Positions 53,719-63,100 of a DNA stretch of 64,000 nucleotides are shown piece after piece (within the stretch, counting starts at the first letter, position 1; the number at the start of each line of letters is the position of its first letter). The stretch is from Dyella choica. GTDB taxonomy: Bacteria > Pseudomonadota > Gammaproteobacteria > Xanthomonadales > Rhodanobacteraceae. Position numbers and translations under genes: made by a program. The notes below the pieces were generated by a model. That model made no database searches. It had not been told where the DNA came from and saw only the letters and a list, made by a program, of their open reading frames with translations. The stretch spans positions 1 to 64,000 of the forward strand of contig NZ_RYYV01000007.1 in NCBI RefSeq assembly GCF_003977665.1, read 5' to 3'.

Positions 53719-54711
53719 ATGCCGAGAATCGACCCAATGGCCCATCATCGCGCCGTGCTGCAGAAGGAAGCGCAACGCTGGCTGCTGCGCCTGACCTCGG
53801 GCACGGCTACCACGCAGGATGCGCGCGCCTTCGAACACTGGTGCGGGCAAAGCGCTGCGCACGTGCAGGCATTCGCCGAAACCCGCCGTTTATGGGAGAA
53901 CCTGGGGCCGGCTGCGCAGGCGTGGCTGGCCGGCGAGCGAGTACGCGCTGCGGCTGCATCCCAGCGTGCCGCCGACGTACCGCGCATCAGTCGCCGGGCT
54001 TTTCTCGGCGCGGCCGTCGCCGCATCCGCTGCGCTGGTTGTGATCCATCCGCCACTGCGGCTTTGGCCGTCACTGTCGGAGATGGCAGCAGACTACCGCA
54101 CGGCCATCGGCGAACAGCGCGAGGTGGACCTCGGCCAGGGCATCGTGGTGCAAATGAACACACAGACCACGATGAGCCTGCACAAGTCGCAAGGCCAGCT
54201 CGCCGGTATCGAGCTACTGGGCGGCGAGATCCAGGTGAAGGCCACCACCGCAGCCTCCGGCCCGGTAAACGTGCTTGCCGGGGGCGGTCGCATCGACGTC
54301 GCGGCGTTGGGCAAGTGCAACGTGCGCTGCTACGACGGCGATGTGCAGGTCACTGGCCTGGATGGGGCCACCACTTTGCGCTATCGGGGACAGACCGCAG
54401 TGCTCCGGACAGCGCAAAGCGCTGAATACGGCAACGGCAGGGTGGGCCAGGTCAGGCCCGCGGATCTTGAAGTCACCATGGCGTGGCGGCGGCGCGTACT
54501 GATTTTTGATGGCCAGCCGCTGGCCGAGGTGGTGCGCGAGATCAATCGCTATCGTCCGGGCAGGATCATTCTGGCCAACGACGTCCTGGCTGCACGCAAG
54601 GTACAGGCGCGTTTTTCGCTCAATCAGCTCACCGACGTGGCGGCACTGATCCAGGATGCCTATGGGGCAAAGGTCACTGCGCTGCCGGGCGGGATCGTCA
54701 TACTCAGTTGA
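53719..54711 (+). CDS. FecR-type anti-sigma factor 1 (VreR-like position)
   Basis: A 330-residue inner-membrane protein. The cytoplasmic N-terminus carries the sigma-binding DUF4880/FecR N-domain (EAQRWLLRLTSGTATTQDAR, then AFAETRRLWENLG). A single helix (AFLGAAVAASAALVVIHPP) precedes the periplasmic FecR domain (VDLGQGIVVQMNTQTTMSLH, VNVLAGGGRIDVAALGK) and a C-terminal STN-like domain (FDGQPLAEVVREINRYRPG). The ATG at 53719 overlaps no ribosome site of the sigma gene but sits after aggggt. It would hold the sigma factor of 53169 inactive until the STN protein signals. Confidence 0.9.
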   Translation: MPRIDPMAHHRAVLQKEAQRWLLRLTSGTATTQDARAFEHWCGQSAAHVQAFAETRRLWENLGPAAQAWLAGERVRAAAASQRAADVPRISRRAFLGAAVAASAALVVIHPPLRLWPSLSEMAADYRTAIGEQREVDLGQGIVVQMNTQTTMSLHKSQGQLAGIELLGGEIQVKATTAASGPVNVLAGGGRIDVAALGKCNVRCYDGDVQVTGLDGATTLRYRGQTAVLRTAQSAEYGNGRVGQVRPADLEVTMAWRRRVLIFDGQPLAEVVREINRYRPGRIILANDVLAARKVQARFSLNQLTDVAALIQDAYGAKVTALPGGIVILS

Positions 54712-54714
54712 GTC

Positions 54715-54790
54715 CGTAGGCTGGGTTGCAAAACCCAGCATTGCCATGCATGTAACAAACGCGACGCTGGGATTGTCATCCCAGCCTACA
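54715..54790. repeat. GTAGGCTGGG inverted repeat (copy 7)
   Basis: Arms cgtaggctgggttgcaa and tgtcatcccagcctaca. It starts three bases past the FecR stop codon and supplies the TAG stop (54788-54786) of the small minus-strand gene. Confidence 0.88.
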
Positions 54791-54989
54791 TGTCGCTGGA
54801 ACGGATAAAGGACAGGCCTTTGGGCGTCAGCTGCAGCGTCACGCCGTGCCCTTGTGCATTCAACGGCTGGACCAGGCCCATGGCGAGCAGACGCGAGGCG
54901 ATGGATTCCGGCACCGCCGATGCGCGTCCTTCGGCAACGCATTCCAGGCCGGATACTTCATGCTTTTCGAGCTGGATCGCCACGTTCAC
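54786..54989 (-). CDS. Small protein, possible winged-helix
   Basis: A 67-residue protein. The C-terminal half (SIASRLLAMGLVQPLNAQGH, LTPKGLSFI) resembles the wing end of winged-helix DNA-binding proteins, but the length is below that of usual members. The GTG at 54989 follows GAGGCAAAGC; a long upstream extension of the frame has no ribosome site. Its stop codon is inside repeat copy 7. It is convergent with fecR 1. Role unknown. Confidence 0.5.
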   Translation of the reverse strand: MNVAIQLEKHEVSGLECVAEGRASAVPESIASRLLAMGLVQPLNAQGHGVTLQLTPKGLSFIRSSDM

Positions 54990-55285
54990 GGATGCTTTGC
55001 CTCGAAGGTTGGATGGATCAAGCTTGCATCGGATGTATGACAAAATTCCACCCGATGCGTGAATCCAGAGTATGGCCAGGACGCTGGCAAAGAAAGCGCC
55101 ATGGCGCAGCGGGACGCCGTCTTTTGGATCGATCTGGGTGCTGAGCGTTGCCGCCTGGACGCGTACGCACCGGTCATGGCACTGGGGGCAGGCCCTTCCT
55201 CCGCGCGAATTGCTCGATTTGCATGCCACCCTGTTTTGCGCCACAGTCGACCCACTCTGGATGGGGAGTAGGTGCGAAAGCGGGG

Positions 55286-55864
55286 ATGAAGAACAAGCAG
55301 GAGAGTGCGCCGATAGGGGGGCCGGGCATGCCGGTTCTTGGCGCACGCGACAATGCGCATCATTTCGAGACGTTTCTGCGTGGCCAGTTCCGTGGCCTGG
55401 TGCAGTTCCTGCGCGCGCGCACGGCCAACGAGCAGGATGCGGAAGATGCGGCGCAGGAGAGCATGACCAAGCTGCTGCGATATCGCGAGTCGGAGCCACC
55501 GTCAGCCTGGAAACAGCTGCTGTACAGGATCGCGGTAAACGTGGCGCATGACCAGTACCGGGTCGCACTCAGTCACCATAACAAGGATCACGTCGGGCTG
55601 GATGGCCTGGAAATTGCCACCGGCGAGCACACGCCCGAACAGCGAGCTCTGTACGACCAGCAGGTGGCGCGGTTGTCCAAGGCCATCCTGGAACTGCCGC
55701 CCAAATGCCAGCGCGTGTACCTGCTCAAGCGCGCGCAAGGCATGAGCCATGCTGACATCGCAAAGCGCTGCGACATCTCGGTAAAGATGGTCGAAAAGCA
55801 TCTGGCCACCGCCCTGGCGCAGTTGCGGCGCAAGGTAGGTGATTCGTCGTCGGAAACGTTTTGA
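55286..55864 (+). CDS. FecI-type ECF sigma factor 2
   Basis: A 192-residue sigma factor. Region 2 reads TANEQDAEDAAQESMTKLLR and WKQLLYRIAVNVAHDQYR; region 4 reads ELPPKCQRVYLLKRAQGMSH and IAKRCDISVKMVEKHLATAL. Its stop overlaps the FecR 2 start (TGATG), so the pair is coupled. The start is less sure: ATG at 55286, or ATG at 55328 after a g-rich site. The probable signal receptor is the STN-containing TonB receptor at 60166. Confidence 0.9.
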   Translation: MKNKQESAPIGGPGMPVLGARDNAHHFETFLRGQFRGLVQFLRARTANEQDAEDAAQESMTKLLRYRESEPPSAWKQLLYRIAVNVAHDQYRVALSHHNKDHVGLDGLEIATGEHTPEQRALYDQQVARLSKAILELPPKCQRVYLLKRAQGMSHADIAKRCDISVKMVEKHLATALAQLRRKVGDSSSETF

Positions 55865-56871
55865 TGAACATGGACAGGGAAAATGCCAACCGTGGTGTGC
55901 AGGCCGGCTCGCAGGACGAGGCCGAGCAATGGTTTGCCCGTCTGCTCGACCGGAACTGTCCGCCACAACAGCGTGCCGCGTTCGAGCGCTGGCGCGACGC
56001 CGATCCGGCGCATGCGCAGGCATACCGCGAACTGGAATTGCTGTGGAAACGCAGCGAAGAGGCCATCAAGGACCCTGCGGTGATGGAAGCCGCTCGTCGC
56101 GCCTTGGGCCACGAGCCGGCTGCTCGTACGCCGCGGCGCTGGGCCCTTCCTGCCCTGGCAGCCGGCCTGGCCATGCTGGCTGCCCTGTTTGCCCTGCCCC
56201 GTTGGCTGTCGCTCCCTGCCGATCCGGCCGGCACCGCCTACAGCACGGCCGCAGGTCAGCAGCGCACGGTGCAGCTTGCCGATGGTTCGTCGATCCTGCT
56301 CGACACGGACAGCCAGATCTCAGTGCGCTACAGCTCGCGTACGCGGCGTGTGGATCTGCTGCAAGGGCAGGCGCAGTTCACCGTGCAGGGCAATCATGCC
56401 TGGCCGTTCGTGGTGCATGCGGGCAGCGGAACGGTAACCGCGGTCGGCACACAGTTCCAGGTACGCGTCAACGGAACTTCCACTGACGTGGCGCTGTTGA
56501 AAGGCAAGTTGGCGATTGCCACGCAGGTAGCCGATGGCACAGCACAAAACGCCGCGCTGATCGGTGGAGAAAGCCTGGGCTTCGACCAGGGCGGACACAT
56601 CACGCCGGCGCATCCCCTCGATCTGCAGAGAGCGCAAGGCTGGACCCAGGGCAAGTTGTTCGTGCACGACTGGCGGCTGCCGCAATTGCTGCTGGAGATG
56701 AATCGCTACAGCAGCACGAAGCTTGCCATTGGCGATCCGTCGCTGCAGGACATCCATGTCAGCGGCATTTTCCGCACCAACGATCAGCAGACGTTCTTGC
56801 TGCTGCTTCAGCAGGGTTGGGACATTCACGCCAGGCGCGTCGGGCATACGCAGATCGTATTGTCGCGGTGA
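55864..56871 (+). CDS. FecR-type anti-sigma factor 2
   Basis: A 335-residue inner-membrane protein. The cytoplasmic N-domain reads EAEQWFARLLDRNCPPQQRA and RWRDADPAHAQAYRELELLW. A helix (ALPALAAGLAMLAALFALP) leads to the periplasmic FecR domain (QRTVQLADGSSILLDTDSQI, VDLLQGQAQFTVQG, AVGTQFQVRV) and a terminal STN-like part (LPQLLLEMNRYSSTKLAIGD, VSGIFRTNDQQTFLLLLQQG). A canonical partner for sigma factor 2, with coupled translation. Confidence 0.92.
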   Translation: MNMDRENANRGVQAGSQDEAEQWFARLLDRNCPPQQRAAFERWRDADPAHAQAYRELELLWKRSEEAIKDPAVMEAARRALGHEPAARTPRRWALPALAAGLAMLAALFALPRWLSLPADPAGTAYSTAAGQQRTVQLADGSSILLDTDSQISVRYSSRTRRVDLLQGQAQFTVQGNHAWPFVVHAGSGTVTAVGTQFQVRVNGTSTDVALLKGKLAIATQVADGTAQNAALIGGESLGFDQGGHITPAHPLDLQRAQGWTQGKLFVHDWRLPQLLLEMNRYSSTKLAIGDPSLQDIHVSGIFRTNDQQTFLLLLQQGWDIHARRVGHTQIVLSR

Positions 56872-56879
56872 AGCTAGGT

Positions 56880-57170
56880 TGGGGGTTGAGCCCCCAACAG
56901 CCCCCGTTGATTACGCGCAGTTGCTGCATGTCGTAGCTTGCTACATTGCCTGCGGCGCTTTCTGGTCGCAAGCGACCGAGTTACTTTCTCTTGCGTGACC
57001 AAAGAAGAATAACCAAGAGGGATTTCGCACTGTTGCTGCATCTTGCAGATCGGTGCATTGCCTGCGGCGCTTTCGGTCGCAAGCGACCGAAAGCGCCGCA
57101 GGCAATGCACCGGTCTACGACATGCAGCAACTGTGCGTGATCAACGGGGGATATTGGGGTTCACCCCCCA
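56880..57170. repeat. MITE-like element with a 30-bp perfect hairpin
   Basis: About 290 bases built from three related blocks. A left block (about 56905-56977: cccccgttgattacgcgcag, ttgctgcatgtcgtag, cattgcctgcggcgcttt) is inverted at the right end (tacgacatgcagcaac, tgatcaacggggg). The centre (57051-57112) is a hairpin with 30-bp arms (cggtgcattgcctgcggcg and onward) and a two-base loop. Between them lies gagttactttctcttgcgtg, a common proteobacterial repeat motif. No transposase is present. Confidence 0.8.
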
Positions 57171-57435
57171 ATTCACGTGCGCGTGTACGCAATTCACGCG
57201 CAAGCTTTCTTCTCCCAGGTAGGGTTGTATTCACCGTCTCCGTCTTAAAGTTTGGCGACGCTTCAATACGGCTTGCGTAGAGGGATCAAGGGGACGCAGC
57301 CGTCGATAGGAGTTCTTTTCAGCGGCGCCGGGCATCGCTGCGAATCAACGTGCCGCACTTGCGGCAAAAACTATTGCATGGGGCTTTCGAGCCGCATCGG
57401 CTTCGTTTGCCCTAAAGAAATCGGGGAGTTCATAC

Positions 57436-59916
57436 ATGTCAAAACGTTTCGCACTCTTGGGGATTCGTCCATTGCTGTTGCCGGCGGCGTTGTCGCTGGC
57501 GTTGCTGTCCACGGCGCACGCCGCCGAAACGCGGGTGGGAACCCGCACGCATGCAGGCATTCAACACGTCGACAACAAAGTTTCCAAATTGGTGATGACC
57601 GGGCATCCTTCCATCGATGCCACGCAGATCGTCGCGCTCGAAGCCAGCAAACCGCTGCATGTGGAAATAAGCCTCAATCTGCGCCACGTCGACGAACTGC
57701 AGGCTTTTCTCGCCACGGTCAATCAACCCGGCAGCGCGAACTACCGGCAATTCCTGACGCCCGCGCAATTCAAGGCACACTACGCGCCGACCAATGCGCA
57801 GGTGCAGGCCGTGGTCAAGCATCTGGAGGCTTACGGTTTCACCAACATCAAAGTCGCACCGAACCATTTGCTGGTCTCTGCGGACGGCTCAGCCGCGAAT
57901 GCCAATGCGGCCTTCAACGCGAACATGAAGACGTTCAACTTCAAGGGCGAGCGCCACTTTGCCAACGCCAACGACGTAACCGTGCCGCAATCGCTCGGCG
58001 GCATCGTGGATGCCGTGCTCGGTCTGCAGGACTACGTCAAGCCGCACGTGATGTCGCATCGAATCAGCAGCGATGTCGCTCATGCCCAGGCCGCGGCTGG
58101 TGTGGCTGGGCACAACCCGACCGATTTCCCGCAGATCTACGACGCCGGCAACACGCCGACTGGTTCCAATACGGTGGTTGGCATCATCACCTGGGGCGAC
58201 ATGACCCAGACGATCAACGACCTCAATACCTTCACCCAGAACGCCGGCATAGCGACGGTGAACACGAAGACCGTAGCTGCCGGCACCGGCACCCTGGCCA
58301 ATGATGGCAACCCGGGCGAATGGGATCTGGACAGCCAGGATATCGTTGCCATGTCCGGCGGCGTGAAGCAGCTGATTTTCTATGCCGCGGTCAACGGCGA
58401 CGCCAACGACAGCGGGCTGACGGATGCCGGCATCACCGCGGCCTACAACAAGGCTGTTACCGACAACGTCGCCAAGATCATCAACGTATCGTTGGGCGAA
58501 GACGAAACGGCGGCCAACAGTTCCGGTACGCAGGCCGCGGACGACAAGGTGTTCGCGCAGGCCGTGGCACAGGGTCAGATCTTCTCGGTGTCCTCGGGTG
58601 ATTCGGGCGTCTATCAATGGTCCAGCGACCCGACCGAGCATGCGCCCGGCTATGTCGCCGATGCGAACGGCACGGTGCAGATCGATCTAAGCCACTACAG
58701 CGTGAGCGAACCGGCTTCCTCGCCCAATGTCGTGGCGGTGGGCGGCACCACGCTGAGCACCAATGGCAACACCACCTGGGCCGGCGAAACGGTGTGGAAC
58801 GAAGGCCTTGCCGCCGTCGATCCGAACAACAACGACAACAACCAGCGTTTGTGGGCCACCGGCGGCGGCGTGAGCCTGTTCGAAAATGCACCGGCGTGGC
58901 AGACCACCGCACTCGGTTCTTCGGTGACCAAGCGCCAGCTGCCCGACGTGGCCTTTGACGCCGCCTCCGGCTCGGGCGCGCTGATCGTGATCAACGGCCA
59001 GGCCAATCAGCAGGTGGGCGGCACCAGCCTTGCCTCCCCGCTGTTCGTGGGCCTGTGGGCGCGTATCGAGTCGGCCAACAATAACTCGCTGGGCCTGCCG
59101 ACCCAGAACATGTACAGCTATTTCCCGAAGGACGGCTCGCCGCTGCATGACGTGACCTCGGGCAACAACGGTTACAACGGCTACGGCTACAACGCGGCCG
59201 CGGGTTATGACAACACCACCGGCTGGGGCAGTCTCGATATCTCCCTGTTCAACGCCTATGTCACCAAGTACTGGGGTGGTACGAGCGGCGGTGGCACCAC
59301 TCCAGGCAAACCGGCGGCGAACTTCACCGATGCGGTGAACGGGCTCACGGTGAATTTCACCAACAGCTCCACCGACACCGGCGGCACGATCAGTTCGTAT
59401 GCCTGGAATTTCGGCGATAACAGCACGTCCACTGCGGCCAGCCCCAGCCACACTTACGCAGCGGCCGGTACCTATACCGTCACGCTGACTGTGACAGACA
59501 ACACCGGCGCCACCAGCAGCAAGTCCGGGTCGGTGACGGTAAGCAGCAGCAGCAGCGGCGGCACCGGCGGCGTGTTCAGCAACAACAAGCCGGTGGTGAT
59601 CAACGACAATGCCACCGTCACCAGCAGCATCGCGGTAAGCGGCTTGTCCGGCAACGCCTCGGCCACGCTGAAGGTACATGCCAACATCACGCACAACTGG
59701 TCGGGCGATCTGACCATCGAGCTGGTCGCACCCAACGGTGCCTACGCCGTACTGCAAAACCCCGACTATGGCGATGACGGCAACATCAACACCACCTGGA
59801 CGGTGAACGCCTCGTCGGTGCCGGCCAACGGCACGTGGAAGCTGAAGGTGATCGACAACGATCCGCAGTACTACGGCGACTACGGCACGCTCAGCAGTTG
59901 GAGCCTGGGCTTCTGA
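57436..59916 (+). CDS. Secreted S53 (sedolisin/xanthomonapepsin-like) protease with PKD and P domains
   Basis: An 826-residue secreted serine-carboxyl protease active at acidic pH in characterised relatives. A signal peptide (ending near AHAAE) and a pro-kumamolisin domain (about 60-200; LRHVDELQAFLATVNQPGSA) precede the catalytic domain. The catalytic set is E295 and D299 in GEWDLD, D389 in SSGDSG and S531 in GGTSLASP. The calcium site is at DVTSGNNG and GYDNTTGWGS. A PKD domain (about 625-705) and a C-terminal proprotein-convertase P-like domain (about 715-826) follow, as in other secreted Xanthomonadales proteases. The relic at 12911 is the end of a related gene. Confidence 0.92.
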   Translation: MSKRFALLGIRPLLLPAALSLALLSTAHAAETRVGTRTHAGIQHVDNKVSKLVMTGHPSIDATQIVALEASKPLHVEISLNLRHVDELQAFLATVNQPGSANYRQFLTPAQFKAHYAPTNAQVQAVVKHLEAYGFTNIKVAPNHLLVSADGSAANANAAFNANMKTFNFKGERHFANANDVTVPQSLGGIVDAVLGLQDYVKPHVMSHRISSDVAHAQAAAGVAGHNPTDFPQIYDAGNTPTGSNTVVGIITWGDMTQTINDLNTFTQNAGIATVNTKTVAAGTGTLANDGNPGEWDLDSQDIVAMSGGVKQLIFYAAVNGDANDSGLTDAGITAAYNKAVTDNVAKIINVSLGEDETAANSSGTQAADDKVFAQAVAQGQIFSVSSGDSGVYQWSSDPTEHAPGYVADANGTVQIDLSHYSVSEPASSPNVVAVGGTTLSTNGNTTWAGETVWNEGLAAVDPNNNDNNQRLWATGGGVSLFENAPAWQTTALGSSVTKRQLPDVAFDAASGSGALIVINGQANQQVGGTSLASPLFVGLWARIESANNNSLGLPTQNMYSYFPKDGSPLHDVTSGNNGYNGYGYNAAAGYDNTTGWGSLDISLFNAYVTKYWGGTSGGGTTPGKPAANFTDAVNGLTVNFTNSSTDTGGTISSYAWNFGDNSTSTAASPSHTYAAAGTYTVTLTVTDNTGATSSKSGSVTVSSSSSGGTGGVFSNNKPVVINDNATVTSSIAVSGLSGNASATLKVHANITHNWSGDLTIELVAPNGAYAVLQNPDYGDDGNINTTWTVNASSVPANGTWKLKVIDNDPQYYGDYGTLSSWSLGF

Positions 59917-59984
59917 CCTCAAGTTTTGGGTGCGCAAGGACGCGTACCGTTTTGCGAGTACCGGCCCCTGCCAGCCGGACCTGG

Positions 59985-60016
59985 AGCCCGTCCGCGTGCG
60001 CGCGGACGGGCTCTTG
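59985..60016 (+). terminator. Terminator after the S53 protease
   Basis: A 12-bp stem agcccgtccgcg/cgcggacgggct with a tgcg loop is followed by cttgggtt. The T-run is weak, but it lies between two co-oriented genes 70 bases past the stop. Confidence 0.6.
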
Positions 60017-60165
60017 GGTTATGCGGTTATGCAGTTTGGGCCGCACGGGCGTCCCGCCTTGCCCTATCATCGAACTGCCCGGAACATACGGGTGGGTACA
60101 TGTCCCTTGGCGGGGATGGGACGGGGAGGCCGAAGACCGGAATGCGCTGGAGCTGTGGGGGATGG

Positions 60166-63100
60166 ATGCCGCGGTTTCGTTGGCCGCGCATCATCGGTGA
60201 TGTTGGAGCGCCTGCCTCCCTGCTTCGTCACGCCATGCCGTGCCTGCCCTCGCTGCTACTGGGCGGCGTCACCGTCCTGTCCGCACCGCCCCTGGCGCTT
60301 GCTGCCCCATCCATGGCCAGGGAGCAAACCTATGCCGTCGCGGCCGGCGCCCTGCGCAATGCACTGGATACATTTGCCGCGCAAGGCGACATCCAGCTCG
60401 TCTATGACCCTGCCCTGGTGGCCGGAAAGAGCACGCGGGGGGTGTCCGGACGCCTTGCGCCGGCTGAAGCACTGCAACAATTGCTGGCCGGCACGGGCCT
60501 GAGCTGGAAAGTCATCAACGCCACCACTTTCGTGCTGGAACCGGCGGCCGTCATGCATCAACAGCCAGACCAGACGGCTGCCGTTGCCACCATCGGGAAA
60601 CCCACCACGCTCAACGCCGTCACCGTCAGCGGCTCCTTGATCAGCAACGCGAACATCCAGACCGCCACGCCCACCTACACCATCGCCGCGACGGACATCC
60701 GTGCGCGCGGCTACAACAACCTGCCCGACGTACTGCAGAACCTGGTGTTGGCGACGGGTTCGGTGCAAGGGCCGCAAGCCGCACGTTCGTTCACGCAGGG
60801 CGCCCAGCCGGTGAGCCTGTTCGGACTGGGGCCGCAGTTCACCTTGGTGCTGCTGGACGGCAAGCCGGTGGCGAATTTCGGGCGGCTGTACAACGCCTCC
60901 ATCAATTTCACCAGCGTGGCCAATTTTCCGGTGAGCCTGATCGACCATATCGACGTGATGCCGGGCGGCGCTTCGTCGATCTACGGCTCTCAGGCGATCG
61001 GCGGCGTGATCAACATCATCACCAGGTCACAACAGGACGGCGGCGAAATATCGGTGCGGACAGGCCGCTATTCGGATGGCGGGGGCGCCAATCAGCGCAT
61101 CAGCGGCGCTTACGGCCGGGACAGTGGCCGTTGGCGCGTACTTGCCGCGTTTGAATTCGACAACGACTCGCCGATATGGGGTTATCAACGTTCCCTGACT
61201 GCCAATGACATGCCGCAGCCCGTCGTGCAATCCGACATCCTCGATTACGGTGCCCTGAGTACCTACAACGGCGCTCCCCAAGGCCACCACAATCCGCCCA
61301 ATGGCTGCGCGAGCCAGCTTTTCGGCGGCAGCACGATGCCAGTTGCCAACCCGCTCCTGCCAGGGGTTTATTGCGGGTCGAGCAAGGTGGATGGCTATAC
61401 GACCTACAGCAATCAGCTGCGCAACATCGATGGCATGCTGAAGCTCTCCTACCGATTTTCCGATCACGTGAGGCTGTACGGCGACGCGCTGGTCAATCAA
61501 CAGCAGCAGCGTTGGTACCCTGGTGTCTCGGATTGGCATCGATGGATCGAGGACTCTGCGACCGGCCACTATCTCTATCTGGAAAAAGTCTTTGCGCCGG
61601 AAGAAATGCCAGGTGGCGTAGCAGGCCAGATGGATCGCCAGAACGATCTGCTCTACCAGGCCGATATCGGCGCCAACGGGCGATGGGGCGACTCAGGGTG
61701 GAACTGGGATATCTACTATCTGCGCAGCGGCGATCGCACGCATGTGGTGGAGCCCGTCTGGATCAAGGCCGACATCAATGCGTACTTCACCGGCCTGCTG
61801 GGTCCGGTCGTCGGAGTGGATCCGCAATACGGCGTCAACATGATCTATAACCGGAATTACGCCGCGTTCTTCCGCGCGAGCACACCCGCGCAATATGCAA
61901 GCTTCGCTCGCGGCATCGATGAGTTCAGCAACAGCTGGATCAACGATACCCGCGCCACGCTCAGCAACGCCTCGCTGTTCGCCCTGCCCGGCGGCGATGC
62001 GGGGTTCGCCATCCTGGCCGAAGGCGGCAGCGAAGCCTGGTACGAGCCCATCATTCCCTTGTTCACGCAGAATGCGGTCTACGAACACGCAACTACCGGT
62101 GGCGGCGGGCGGCGATCGCATGCGGCGACAGCGCTTGAATGGAATCTGCCGCTGTTGAAGGCGTTGACGCTAGACCTGTCTGCCCGTTACGACTACTACG
62201 CGCTCGATCAAGGCAGCAACAATCACAAATTCACGTACAAGGCCGGCGTGGAGTACCGACCGGTGGATACGCTGCTGTTGCGGGGCAATTACACCACCTC
62301 GTTCAAGGCACCGGATCTTTCCTCCATTTTCCTGGGTCCCGCCAATTTCTTTGTCCCAGGCAACGATTATTACCTCTGCGCGCTGGCCCACAGCACGGCT
62401 TGCGGCACGAATTTCCAGCTCTCCTCCATCCCCGGCGTAACGCTCGCCAATTCAACGCTGCAGCCGACCTCGGCGCAAAGCTGGAGCATGGGTGTGGTGT
62501 GGTCGCCCATGGACCATTTCGATCTCAGCCTGGATTACCTGCACATCGCGATCCGCAACGAAGTGGTGCAACAGGACACGGACTTGCTGCTGCACACCGA
62601 AGCCAATTGCAGGCTTGGCCAGCTTGCCGGCGATTCATCCGAATGCCGTGCGGCGCTCGCCCAGGTGCAGCGCGCGGGCAGCCAGGGCCCCATTACCGGC
62701 ATCACCACCTATTACGAGAATCTCGCCAATGAAGTGACCAAGTCCGTCATCGGCAGTGCGCGTTATCGCTTCGCGATTTTTCATTTGGGCACGCTCGACC
62801 TGCACCTCGACTACAACGACATGCTGCATCACAGCTACCAGAACGCCCCTGGCCAGGCGCCGGTCAATCAGTTTGCCGATGCGCAATCCAGTACCGAATT
62901 CAAGAGCATAGCCAGCGGCAGCATAACTTGGACCAGCCCGGGCGCACGTTGGAGCAGCACGCTATATGGCCATCGCTACGGCCCGTCACCCAACTACCTC
63001 GCCAACAACAACGGCATCGGCTATCCCGGTGCCGCTCACGTATCGCCATGGGTCACCTTCAATGCCAGCGCCACCTATCGGCCCACCCGCAACCTCGCGC

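Noticed and set aside
54786-55568. Full 260-codon form of the small minus-strand gene
   Set aside because: The upstream part overlaps the sigma factor 2 gene antisense and has no start signal; only the last 67 codons are preceded by a ribosome site.
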